A stretch of 64,000 nucleotides of DNA from Isochrysis galbana (taxonomy: Eukaryota > Haptophyta > Isochrysidales > Isochrysidaceae), in the NCBI GenBank assembly GCA_018136815.1, contig CM030937.1:1809889-1873888 (forward strand), read 5' to 3'. How positions within the stretch are numbered: the first letter of the stretch is position 1; every line of letters begins with the position of its first letter. The notes beneath the pieces are model-generated. The model was not told where the DNA came from, searched no databases, and was given only the letters and a program-made list of their open reading frames with translations. A program made the translations under genes and the position numbers. This document shows positions 1 to 8,354 of the stretch, one piece after another.

Positions 1-900
1 ACCCGTTACTATCACGATACCCCTCAGCGCACTTGCCCGCAGGCCTTGAAGTGATGGCACAGACACATACTCATATGCATCCCTACAAATCTCCCCCCTC
101 GCAAACCCCCGGCTCCCATTATAACTCCCCACAAGTTACAATGGGGGAAAACCCAGTGAGGCGGACCGACCTACGTCGGGCGACTCACCGGGGGAAAACA
201 CCAGGGGGGGGGGGGAGGGTCCTCTCGTCCATGAAAAGAAACGCTTACAGCTCTCGCCGCGAGCGGTCCTCGAGGAATAAAAGACTGCGCCTCGAGATAC
301 CTGCCACAAGGGTTCTCGTAGGCGCCTTGAGCCTCTCCCTCCTCATCTCCTCATCTCCATCTCCCACCTCCACCTCCCACCTGTCGCCAGCCGCCCCTCT
401 CCGCCCGTTTACTTACGTAAACGGATCCCATTACTTACCGCACTCCATCGGGGGGGTGCAAACCCCCCCCTCTCCCTCTCTCCGTTCTCCTCCACCTGTG
501 TCCCTGCGGCGCGTCGCCATGCGGCGCGCCACGACCTGCTCTTAGAGGTCCTTTATGGGGGCTCCCAGAGGGCCAGCCAGGGCAGCTCAGGGGGCAGTCG
601 AGGTTGGGGCTCAGCCCCTGCCCCCCCCTGCCTCTCCCACGCTTGCCTCGCTGGCCATGGGAGCCGCCCAGAGGCATCTGTCTGCCTGCTGGCGACCACG
701 GAAGGGGGGGGGTCAGCTCGAGGGCAGGCCCACGCAGGGCGTGGGGGTGCAAACAATAATGTATGTGCAAGCTAGCAAAGAATAGGGAGGAGGGAGAAAG
801 GAGGGCCCTGCGCGCTAGCCAAAAACAAAACTCATAGACGACATATTTTGGGGATATTTGGGCAGCCTCCCGGGATATAAACGGGATATCGTCGCTCGTC
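1..900. other. Gene-free left end, no supported gene
   Basis: I see no credible coding region. The stretch holds short G and C runs (around 205 and 450), a Pro/Gly-rich low-complexity patch at 540-770 and a degenerate AT-containing tail with repeated 'ATATTTGGG' words at 845-930. Open frames here are compositional and show no family motif. The 560-770 patch resembles the Pro-rich LINE ORF1 leaders seen elsewhere in the window, but the match is too loose to call. Confidence 0.6.
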
Positions 901-952
901 GCGGAATATTTGATATTTGGGCAGATTTTTCGGAATATTTCTGCCTGGCCCT

Positions 953-1029
953 AGAGAGAGAACGAGGGCTCGAGGGTCAAAACACAATTCGGACTCCGGC
1001 TCGGACTACGGAATAAATAGGTAAAATCC
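953..1029 (+). repeat. Dispersed repeat A, copy 1
   Basis: This about 75-bp block beginning with a GAGAGAGAACGAGG run and containing ACACAATTCGGACTCCGGC is found again at 2950-3018 in the same orientation with a handful of differences. It ends in a shared GGTAAAATCC. Both copies sit in non-coding DNA. Origin is unknown; it may be a fragment of a larger element. Confidence 0.8.
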
Positions 1030-1049
1030 GGAGCCCTCGCGAATCCTGC

Positions 1050-1290
1050 CTCGAGTCTTAAGAATCGAGTCTCGAGACTCGAGTTTCCCTCGCGCGAACT
1101 CGCGGCGCGAGAACTCGAGTCTCGGAACTCGAGACTCGAGTTTCGAGAGAACGAAGACCGTTGCAGAGCGCTGTGGCTGTGGGACAGCGCTGGAGGACAC
1201 CGCTGAGGGGCGCGCTGGGGGACACCGCTGAAGGACGCTGAACGCTGTGAAGGACGCGCTGTGGGACACCGCTAAAGGACGCTGTGTGGG
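1050..1290. repeat. CTCGAG palindrome cluster followed by GGACACCGCTGAAGGACGCTG-type minisatellite
   Basis: From about 1050 to 1145 the sequence is a chain of variants of ACTCGAGTCTCGAGACTCGAG, each self-complementary. From about 1170 to 1285 imperfect tandem copies of a 20-30-bp word built from GGACACCGCT and AAGGACGCTG follow. Together they are a local repeat with strong potential to fold; there is no coding signal. Confidence 0.7.
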
Positions 1291-1917
1291 TTGGGCCGGG
1301 CCAGAGTTTCGTTTGAGACCCACCCAAATTTTGTTTCGATATTTCGCTTCCCTTGACCCAAATTTTGCAGCTTATTTCGACTGAAATTCGACCTTACACC
1401 TTTAATTCGATCGAAATATCGACATTTTACATTTTGCTCCTCGGCGTACACGCCCTGAAAACAAAATTCGTTCGCACTATCGAGTATCGAATCCGCTTTG
1501 AGTATAGAGATACTCTGGATTCGACAGCGCCACTCTGCGTGTGTGCATCCGCGCCGGCGCCGGGACGGATGGCGCGGATGGCGGGCAGCGCCGGAAGAAG
1601 GACCATTTCTTGCTGGTCATTTGGTGCGCGGGCGAGGCGCGGCCGTTCGAGGTCTGCGTGACGATCTAGCGCGCAATGGACGCCGTACGCAACAGCCTGC
1701 TCGGTCGGACTAGGCGAGCAGCGAGCTGGCATGCTGGATGCTGGCATAGTTCTTTCACGTCGTGTCGGTGCCGGCGCTCACCGAGCATGACTACAGGTCC
1801 GAGTGGGTAGCGCTGCTGCGGCTGGCGCTGTAGGAGGCGATGGAGCGGATGCTGTTGGCCCAAACGACGGTCGCTGCATTTGAGCGCGGCTACCGCAGGA
1901 GACAGGAGACCGCCATG

Positions 1918-1994
1918 CGCGATCGCCCCGTAGAACCGCTCGGCAGAGCTTGTCATGCGCAGCCCCTGCCGAGCGGTTCTACGGGGCGATCGCG
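1918..1994. repeat. Perfect 29-bp inverted repeat (hairpin, 19-nt loop)
   Basis: The arm at 1918-1946 (starting CGCGATCGCCCCGTAGAACC) is the exact reverse complement of 1966-1994, with a 19-nt spacer. No mismatches are visible. It lies outside any supported gene, downstream of a region (1550-1915) that looks like decayed coding DNA. It could be a foldback element, the terminus of a transposon, a small-RNA precursor or a cruciform-forming site; sequence alone does not decide. Confidence 0.9.
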
Positions 1995-2243
1995 GGTCGG
2001 GCATCCCCATTTGGGTGTCTGGACTGGGAACGAGGAACGAACGGCGAACGAAGGGCTGTGGGGCGGTGAGGCGCTCCTAGCGGCCCTAGCTAGTAGCTAG
2101 TGTGTTGGGTTGTAAGAGATTGTTAGACCTACAAAGACCTCTTCCCTCAGGGAGGGAGCCTAGACGGCTTGAGTGCAGCGACGCAGCGAACAACGACGGA
2201 CAACGAACCTGAGGACAACAGGATACACCGACTCACGAACACA

Positions 2244-2413
2244 CAATAAAAATTTTTTCCAACTGGGAAGGTGCTGGTCCGAAGTTTTTTCTTCATTCAG
2301 TGAAGGTGCAGGTGAATGAAGGTGAGAGTGCAGGAACTGCATCAGGTGCAGGTGAAGACACGGTGAACGGGGCGCGATGGGCGGCCAGTAGCCCGCCAAA
2401 GTGGCTGTTGATC
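2244..2413 (+). repeat. Dispersed repeat B, copy 1
   Basis: This about 170-bp block runs from an AATAAAAATTTTTTCCAACT word through GGTGCTGGTCCGAAG and GTGAAGACACGGTGAACGG to GGCTGTTGATC. It is repeated in the same orientation at 39987-40146 with small indels. Both ends of the match are fairly sharp, as expected for a mobile-element piece. No reading frame is conserved convincingly. Confidence 0.85.
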
Positions 2414-2426
2414 CAGTTGTAATTAA

Positions 2427-2639
2427 TTATTTTTTATTACTGGACGAGTTTGACTGCCACCTGCGCAGTGCACGCCATGACTCCTTCGTGACGATTCGGC
2501 GCGAACTTGTCGGAGCGAAGCTCGTTTCCTCTTTGGAAACGAGCTCCGGAGGCGCACCGGCGGCTAGCGCGGCGCACGGTTCATCCGGGGAGCCCGGAAC
2601 GGGCTCATCGGGAGAACGGGGAGGGCAGATGACGGGCAT
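2427..2639 (-). mobile_element. Transposon-derived small ORF ('MPV…ALAAGAP' family), copy 1
   Basis: A 70-codon frame starts MPVIC and contains SPDEPCAALAAGAP followed by a VSKEETSFAPTSS segment. Two other places encode the same pattern: 19567-19692 (+; MPVV…SPQEPHSALAAGAP…ISKSEISLAPT) and 12840-12952 (-; SPQEPHSALAAGAP…ISKSEMSLA). Conservation of the amino-acid pattern through different DNA and on both strands points to a once-coding N-terminus, plausibly the start of a retrotransposon gag. The family is not recognised, and no zinc knuckle or protease motif follows. Confidence 0.55.
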
Positions 2640-3324
2640 GTGGAATGGACGGGGAAGTGGCACGGAACGCGAATCGGAGGGACGGAGGACGTAGGAAAGG
2701 GCGCGGCGAGCAGATACCGCTTGCTTAGGACTCGTATGGACTCGTAGACTCGAAAGGATGACTCGGAAGGCTCGGGGCTTGGGGTACTCAGGGGGGCTGC
2801 AGGTCACCAACAAGCGCTACAACGATAAGAAAACACACAAACCAACACTCTGCACTCAAACACTCACAGTAACAGGCCGGAAACATACATTAAACGAACC
2901 CCCTCTGATGAGCAGAATCCGGAGCGCTCACCAGAAAAAAAGGAGAGAGAGAGAGAGAACGAGGACTCGAGGGTCACAACACAATTCGGACTCCGGCTTG
3001 GACTACAGGGTAAAATCCAGTGAGATATCTTCGCGACGGAAGAAATCTTGCCGTTGAGCGTGAACCTTCTAGACGCTTCTAACGAACACCCCTGAGTAGC
3101 AACCAAGGGGAAGAAACACCAGAGGGGCCAAGGGCTTGCATGTAACTTGCATCAAGGGGAAAGATTCCCTCACCTAAGAAACGAACCTACATACACCGAT
3201 CTCCAAGGGGAGATGGCAAATTAAACCTCAAATCTCGAGCGGATAGAGCAACCGACTCGCTCGCCAAAAACCTTGACCGAGAAGAAAGAAGCAAGGACCT
3301 ACAAGCCAAGGGTAGCGGAACTAG
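2640..3324. other. No gene seen; contains dispersed repeat A copy 2 (2950-3018)
   Basis: The interval has a GA-rich patch near 2940-2960, the second copy of the about 75-bp repeat A, and otherwise unremarkable sequence leading into the 470-bp dispersed repeat at 3325. Frames are short and without motif. Confidence 0.55.
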
Positions 3325-3794
3325 GGAATGTGAGAGGAAATTTCCGAACGCCAACGCGAACGCCAAACGCGAGGATTCAACGAAACCCTAACCAGGCTAC
3401 AGGCTAAGCAGAACCTACGAAGAACAGGCCTGGATCGACGACAACGAGTGTTAGCAAGTCCCAAGAGAGAGCCGGAACCCAACAAGAAACAACAAGCCTT
3501 GCAAGAAGCTAAATAAGCCTCCTCAAGGCGCCCCGAGAGCCTGAGACAAGCGCGCAGCGAGCGACAGGCGACAGGCGACCTGGCTCCTTTGGGTCAAGAT
3601 TACCCGAAAGGAGGAAACCTGGAGGAATCTAGACCTGACAAACAGGCTAGAACAGACAAAACGAGAACCCGAATTCTAGGCCGCTAGGGACGAACCCTAC
3701 CAACCTAGGTATGCCTGAGCTTCACCGTGTGGCCGCACGGCGAAGGACCTGGAAACAAGAACCTGGAAATCGCATCATCTACGATGAATGCGAC
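3325..3794 (+). repeat. Dispersed 0.46-kb repeat C, copy 1
   Basis: About 470 bp, beginning GGAATGTGAGAGGAAATTTCC and ending GATGAATGCGAC, recurs at 18109-18562 in the same orientation. Identity is high across the whole length, broken by small indels. Internal words include GAAACCCTAAC, AACAAGAAACAACAAGCC, TGGCTCCTTTGGGTCAAG and CACCGTGTGGCCGCACGG. Both copies lack coding potential and are purine-rich on the plus strand. The two copies are 14.8 kb apart and enclose unrelated host genes, so they are separate insertions rather than the two LTRs of one element. A solo LTR or a non-autonomous element fits best. Confidence 0.9.
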
Positions 3795-3972
3795 CGAGGC
3801 GCGCGTTAGCGAGCGTAATGGGTCCAAGGAGCTGTGGGCCGCGCGGCGAGAATATTTCAAAAAGTTTGATCGTTTATCATATGTATGGTGAGAATGCACG
3901 ACTAGAGTTCAACTTCACGCATAGGCACAAGCAGACGACGCACTAGGTTGGTCGTGCGCCCGCAAGCTTTCT

Positions 3973-6270
3973 TCACATAGCATAAACGACTAGATTGCTA
4001 GTGTCCGCAAGGCAGTGACCATCCACAAATACGCGGATGGCATGGGCGCCCTGAGCGGGAAGATAGAGCGTCACTCTATACCGGCCGCCCGCGAGTGGCA
4101 CGATACTGGGCGAGTCTCCGGAACGCAAGGCTGCATGGAGCGGCGGCCGGATCCGTGCTGTGCACGTATGCTCGGTAGCTCGCACACCGAGGCACCGGTT
4201 ACCGTGGGCATCCCTGAGGGCCACGGTCAAGATAATCGCCTCACCGCGGCCCACACGAGACGGGGGAGGCTCGAGCAAACCGCAATGGCGTGGGTCGACG
4301 GAGGAGTGTATCACTTTGAACGCGAATGGCGAGCCCCCAACGGGCATACCCGACAATGTCACGGATAGCCGATAGCTCCCCGCCACGGTTGGTGTAAAGC
4401 AGCCGACCAGCCCGCCGTCTGGATGTTCGATCATGTCAACGAGCTCGATGTCGCTAGCCAGCTGCTCTGTTGACGGCACCGGCGCGCTCGCTACGCGTGC
4501 CAACCGACGGGAAGCGGCAGTGGACCACTCCAACATGACGCGCCAGTCTTCCGTCGCGTTTGGTTGACGATTTCCGAAACGGTCGCGTGGCGTAAGGTCG
4601 ATCGACGCCTCCTCCCCGGCCACCAGCTCACGCCGCCAGCCGCCATTCGCGTCAGAAAGTACCAAACCGGTGTCCGTAGCGGAGACGGAGCCAGGGGCCA
4701 CAACGACTTCGTATGGGCTGCCCCGGATGGGCCGGCCATCCACACTTATTTTGAGCGAGTACACACCAGCCACTCTGGCCTGAAAAAATGCGAGGTGAGT
4801 ACCGTCGCCACGGTCCGCAATCTCCACATGAACAGTCGACGTGGCCGCCGCTACTAAGCTATGAAGACCGCTGCTCGATGACACTTTGGACATTTGTGCT
4901 GAGAAGCGTGTGCCTCCGTGCTGCAATCGCTCGCCCGTACGGTCACACGCAACGAGGACGACTTCAAAGGGCTCACCCGCCAGCGCGACTCCTGAAAGCT
5001 CCGCATAGCACGCGTCAGCGTGCGCCTTGAGAGCGCCAACTCGGATCCGGTGCGGAGATCCAACTGCCGCACGCCCATTGACCGAGGCGTGCACAATGTA
5101 AGTGCCGCTCACCGTCAATCCATCAACGATGAGCGCATATACGCCCTCATCGCGTTCCTGTAGGCACGTTGTTGCACGTGCGGGGCCGCTTGCTCCCGCC
5201 ACGACCATGCAGTCCTTGGAAAAGTTCTTGTCGCCAAAGCCCGGGTATGAGAGGACTAATTCAGCGCACTCCCCAGGTGCCACCTCGCCAGGTCCCATAA
5301 GAAAAGAAGAGCCTGACAGCCGCACACCAGGGCTGGTTCGCTTGCTCGCATTCGGATTTGTTGCTGATGTAAGTTGCAAACGACTCGCTGATTCACGATT
5401 CGCGCCGGTGCGCACCCGCTCGATCCGCGGCGATGTCCGCTCGGGGTTTGAAATCCGTCGCGCCGGAGCGATCCTTGAATAGGAGGCTTTATCACGTGCA
5501 AGTCCTCCGCCAAGGCCCCGCTCGAGTAGCCTATCCGTAGGCACCGACTCGCGATGCGCCCTCGAAGCCGGCTGTACCCTATGCAAGGCCGCATCTGCAG
5601 ATGGGTCGCAAATGGGTGGTCGATATGTTCCTCTCGTCGTTGGAGTGCCGGTGCTCATGGTTGAGGCGTGAGCAATGCTGCTCGAAGGTGGAGAAGACTC
5701 ACTGCGAGCGAGCCACGTCGTAGTATCCGCAAGATCCGTTGCTGGTGAGTCTTGCTTCCATCGCACCTGCGTGGGCGCTGTGCTCGGTCTCTCACGCTTA
5801 ACGCTGCTTGCGATCTCATTGCAGAAGGGCGCGCTGCACACCGATGGCGGACTGTGTGCTGTACCGTAAGACTGAGGCATCGCCCTCGGCTCCGGCAGGT
5901 ACGTCGCTGTGGACCCATGTGACGCCGCCACCCCCATCGTCACACCGCCCTTCGACTCGCCTCCAAATCCCGTCTCCAGCGGAGCTCGCTCCTCTCTCCT
6001 CTCCTCAGGATCGGGTGGGGCGACGCTAAGCTCAAAGGGGCTGCCCTGCACGTGCTCTCCATCGAGAAGAACATCCATCTCATACTGCCCTCCTCTGGCG
6101 GCCACCCAGCAGCCGAGGAAGAGCCCCTCGCCCCCGCAGACGACCGAGGAGCGGCCACCGCCATCGCCTCGGATTCGGATGCATGGGAGCTCGCGGGCGT
6201 GCGGTGCGTGCACGGTGAAACGAGAGGGCTTGTGGGCTACTCCGCCCACTAGACCTTCCACCCACGCCAT
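3973..6270 (-). CDS. Filamin-repeat (ABP280/Ig-FLN) protein
   Basis: The 765-residue product has five filamin-type Ig repeats. Repeat 1 is at about residues 17-85 and ends in the diagnostic GSPFELSV. A Ser/Pro/Arg-rich linker spans about 86-317. Four repeats follow at about 318-420, 413-525, 527-650 and 653-762, with hallmarks such as GTYIVHASVNG…GSPHRIRV, GVYSLKISVDG…GSPYEVVV and GSYRLSVTLSG…GSPFAFKV. Filamin repeats are protein-binding scaffolds in actin cross-linkers and in algal surface or adhesion proteins. No calponin-homology actin-binding domain, signal peptide or membrane span is visible, so the actual partner is unknown. The frame stays open upstream to 6441, but that start is not ATG and the extra residues come from a polypyrimidine tract. 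I prefer the ATG at 6268-6270. An upstream exon is possible because repeat 1 lies very close to the N-terminus. Confidence 0.8.
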   Translation of the reverse strand: MAWVEGLVGGVAHKPSRFTVHAPHARELPCIRIRGDGGGRSSVVCGGEGLFLGCWVAARGGQYEMDVLLDGEHVQGSPFELSVAPPDPEERREERAPLETGFGGESKGGVTMGVAASHGSTATYLPEPRAMPQSYGTAHSPPSVCSAPFCNEIASSVKRERPSTAPTQVRWKQDSPATDLADTTTWLARSESSPPSSSIAHASTMSTGTPTTRGTYRPPICDPSADAALHRVQPASRAHRESVPTDRLLERGLGGGLARDKASYSRIAPARRISNPERTSPRIERVRTGANRESASRLQLTSATNPNASKRTSPGVRLSGSSFLMGPGEVAPGECAELVLSYPGFGDKNFSKDCMVVAGASGPARATTCLQERDEGVYALIVDGLTVSGTYIVHASVNGRAAVGSPHRIRVGALKAHADACYAELSGVALAGEPFEVVLVACDRTGERLQHGGTRFSAQMSKVSSSSGLHSLVAAATSTVHVEIADRGDGTHLAFFQARVAGVYSLKISVDGRPIRGSPYEVVVAPGSVSATDTGLVLSDANGGWRRELVAGEEASIDLTPRDRFGNRQPNATEDWRVMLEWSTAASRRLARVASAPVPSTEQLASDIELVDMIEHPDGGLVGCFTPTVAGSYRLSVTLSGMPVGGSPFAFKVIHSSVDPRHCGLLEPPPSRVGRGEAIILTVALRDAHGNRCLGVRATEHTCTARIRPPLHAALRSGDSPSIVPLAGGRYRVTLYLPAQGAHAIRVFVDGHCLADTSNLVVYAM

Positions 6271-6279
6271 CCATGCATG

Positions 6280-6405
6280 TGGAAAGAGAGAGAAGAGGTG
6301 CAGGGGGGGGGGAGATGCAGAGGGAATGGGGGAGAAAGAGAAAGAAAATGAGAGAGAACGTGAAGAGAGAGAACGAGAGAAGGGAGGGAGGGGGGGAGAG
6401 TGTGG
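6280..6405 (-). promoter_or_regulatory. Polypyrimidine (sense strand) leader of the filamin-repeat gene
   Basis: On the plus strand this is a GA-rich run, so on the gene's strand it is CT-rich and ends within about 15 bp of the chosen ATG. Similar sense-strand CT tracts precede several other starts in the window. It may be a 5'UTR, a promoter initiator region or the end of a leader intron. Confidence 0.4.
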
Positions 6406-6779
6406 GGGTGTATTATGCGGTTTCCTTCCTCTACAAAACAATTTCTCATAGTAGTAGAGTACTCGTAGTCTCCCTGTATCCTCTATCCTCCTCGTTTGTA
6501 AACTTGCGGCAGGCCAATTCTTTTAGAAGTTTTTCTGCAAGTTTGGGTGGGTTGTTGAGCCCCTCAAAAGTTTGGGCCCGCTCTGAAAGTGGGTGGCTTT
6601 TGCTAAAAGTATCGGAGAGTACTCGGCGCCCCGCCAATTCCTGGCGAGTGCCCAATTCCTGGCATCAGGCATCAGGTACTTCGTGGGCCTGCCTGAGGAC
6701 CAGAGCAAGGAATGCAGCCGGAGTTGGGCTCGTTGATGAGGGGTGATACCTCCTCGCCAAAGGTCACGTTCCGTTTGGG

Positions 6780-6960
6780 TCGGGCCAGAGTTTCGCAATT
6801 TTTTTGTAAAATTTGGGTCCGTCAACGAAATAAAAATTTTGATCGAAATTTGGGTGGGATTTGGTTGGGGCAACGGGACCCCGCGGCCACGGCAGCGAAA
6901 TTTGGGCGTGTTGGAGCGATGGGCGGCCCGCCGGCAGGAGCAGGAGGCCACAGGAAGCGG
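6780..6960 (+). repeat. Dispersed repeat D ('AAATTTGGGT' element), copy 1
   Basis: A segment with GTTTCGCAATTTTTTTGTAA, AAATTTGGGTCCGTCAACG and a second AAATTTGGGTGGG resembles 15030-15200 (AACATTTTTTGTCAAATTTGGGT…GAAATCGAAATTT…) and more loosely 1290-1420. The 15-kb copy runs directly into hAT transposase debris, so this may be a terminal or subterminal part of a hAT-type element. Divergence is considerable. Confidence 0.5.
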
Positions 6961-7429
6961 CCACGACGCGGCGCGGTGCAAGGCGAGGGCGGCGGCGAGG
7001 GCCTCTTAAAAACATTGCCAAATACATGATAAAAGAAGGAAATCCCCATCGGATTCGCATAGGAGGGAGAAGAGAGACAGAGAGGGGGAGGGAGCGGGGG
7101 GGGGGGGGGGGGGGGGGACCGCCAAAGAGAAAACCCGACCAACGGGACGAAACACTAGTAGCCAGTAGCGAGCCGCCGGGGGGGAAACGCCTGGGAAGCG
7201 GCTTCCCCCGGCTTCGAGCCGCTTCGGAACTCTTTTGGCCCTTCCTGGAAACCGTTCCAACTCCATGACACTCATTGCGGCAGAGAGGCTCATCAACTGA
7301 CCCGATAACAAGATTCGCTCACGCGGGACGACACCTGCAACCCCCGAAATATCATTTCCGGGGGTCACCGGGTGTCACCCTCCTATGTAAGCAACAGAGA
7401 AACTCCAGCGCCTTAGAGGGGGGTGGAAA

Positions 7430-7862
7430 TGCTGCGCAAGACCAAGACCTTGGTTGGGACTTGATTATCGCGCACCCGCCGTGCACCTATCTCTCGAACG
7501 CTGGCTTAAGGTGGATCCACTCCAACCCGCAGCGCATGTCCGATACGATCTCTGCCGCGGCTCAATTTCGCCGTTGGTTAAACGATTGAACGCCAGGGCT
7601 CCAATTCTGGCGGTGGAAAACCCGAAGATGCACCACTACGCTTAATCGCTACTCGGAGGTCTCGATGCCACGCAACACGTCCATCCATGGCAACAAGGGA
7701 CGGGACACACCAAGGCCACGGGGCTCTACTCTACCTTTCGGCTGGCCTTCCCCCGCTCGTGCCGACCTGCATTGTTTCCGGCCGCCAACACGCCATCGCG
7801 AACCTCCCCATGTCCCCTCATCGCGGCTCTATGCGGTGACAACAGTGCCGCCACCCTCCATG
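7430..7862 (+). pseudogene. Broken phage/large-virus-type DNA (cytosine) methyltransferase
   Basis: Successive frames spell the conserved order of the phage-type DNA methyltransferase family: WDLIIAHPPCTYLSNAG, a ProCys loop typical of C5-cytosine methyltransferases; then RLNARAPILAVENPKMHHYA with the ENP motif; then TQHVHPW and GTGHTKATG; then GLPPLVPTCIVSGR. The pieces lie in order but need frame changes near 7575-7590 and 7715-7730, and an in-frame TAA sits at about 7643. The gene is therefore inactive or badly decayed. The N-terminal SAM-binding part upstream of 7430 is not recognisable. The 3' end runs into a LINE ORF1 remnant at about 7850. A viral or bacterial origin, or carriage by a retroelement, is inference. 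Confidence 0.8.
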
Positions 7863-8146
7863 GGGAGTCCTTGGTTGGGTGGATAAGCGAGGGAGTTGGG
7901 CGGCAGGGCATTGCCCTGAGTCTGGTTGTCGGCAGGGAACAGGACTCTGCTTGTTCCTTGGGCTCTGTGGTTGCTTCGGAGGAGAGGGAGGTGGCGCCAT
8001 GTCGACGTCCTGGTCAGGCGGTGGTCGGGCCTGCGAGCGCTTCGGCTCCGGCGGCTTGGGGCGGCCCCGGTGGGGCGTCGTGACGGCGGGGGGCTGGGAG
8101 TTGGGAGCGGTCGGCGCGCGCTCGATCGCTAAAACTATAACAATAG
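7848..8146 (-). mobile_element. LINE ORF1 5' remnant
   Basis: The translation (ERAPTAPNSQPP, RGRPKPPEPKRSQA, DMAPPPSPPKQPQ) matches the N-terminus of the long ORF1 at 33104-34675 residue for residue over most of about 70 positions. The start codon has become ATC (8124-8126). Just upstream on the element strand is the same 19-nt box as in the long copy (plus strand GCTAAAACTATAACAATAG, 8128-8146). The fragment stops where the methyltransferase remnant begins. It is a dead, truncated copy. Confidence 0.8.
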
Positions 8147-8354
8147 GTCTTTCCCTAGCGCTGAAGAGACACGCACATGACGAATTATACACGTAGTACG
8201 CCTACTAGTATATTGTTCACGACCCCCAACATAGTGGCTGTCCGTCGCGACGGTCCGTCCGGAGCTCAGTTGAGCTTGCTGTGCTGGTTCCCTCCCGCCA
8301 GTACTGGCTGGCCCATCGTTCGAGTTCTCGCGGTCGCCACACAGCCGCTACGGA

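Noticed and set aside
3235-3275. tRNA-like segment (TAGAGCAACCGACTCG)
   Set aside because: A D-arm-like word is present, but no acceptor stem, anticodon arm or T-loop GTTCRA can be fitted around it.
3380-3400. Telomere-like AACCCTAAC word
   Set aside because: Only one and a half units, inside dispersed repeat C (also at 18166); no array.
6271-6441. 57 extra N-terminal residues on the filamin-repeat protein
   Set aside because: The extended frame begins with TTG and translates a polypyrimidine tract; the ATG at 6268-6270 sits directly before the first repeat.
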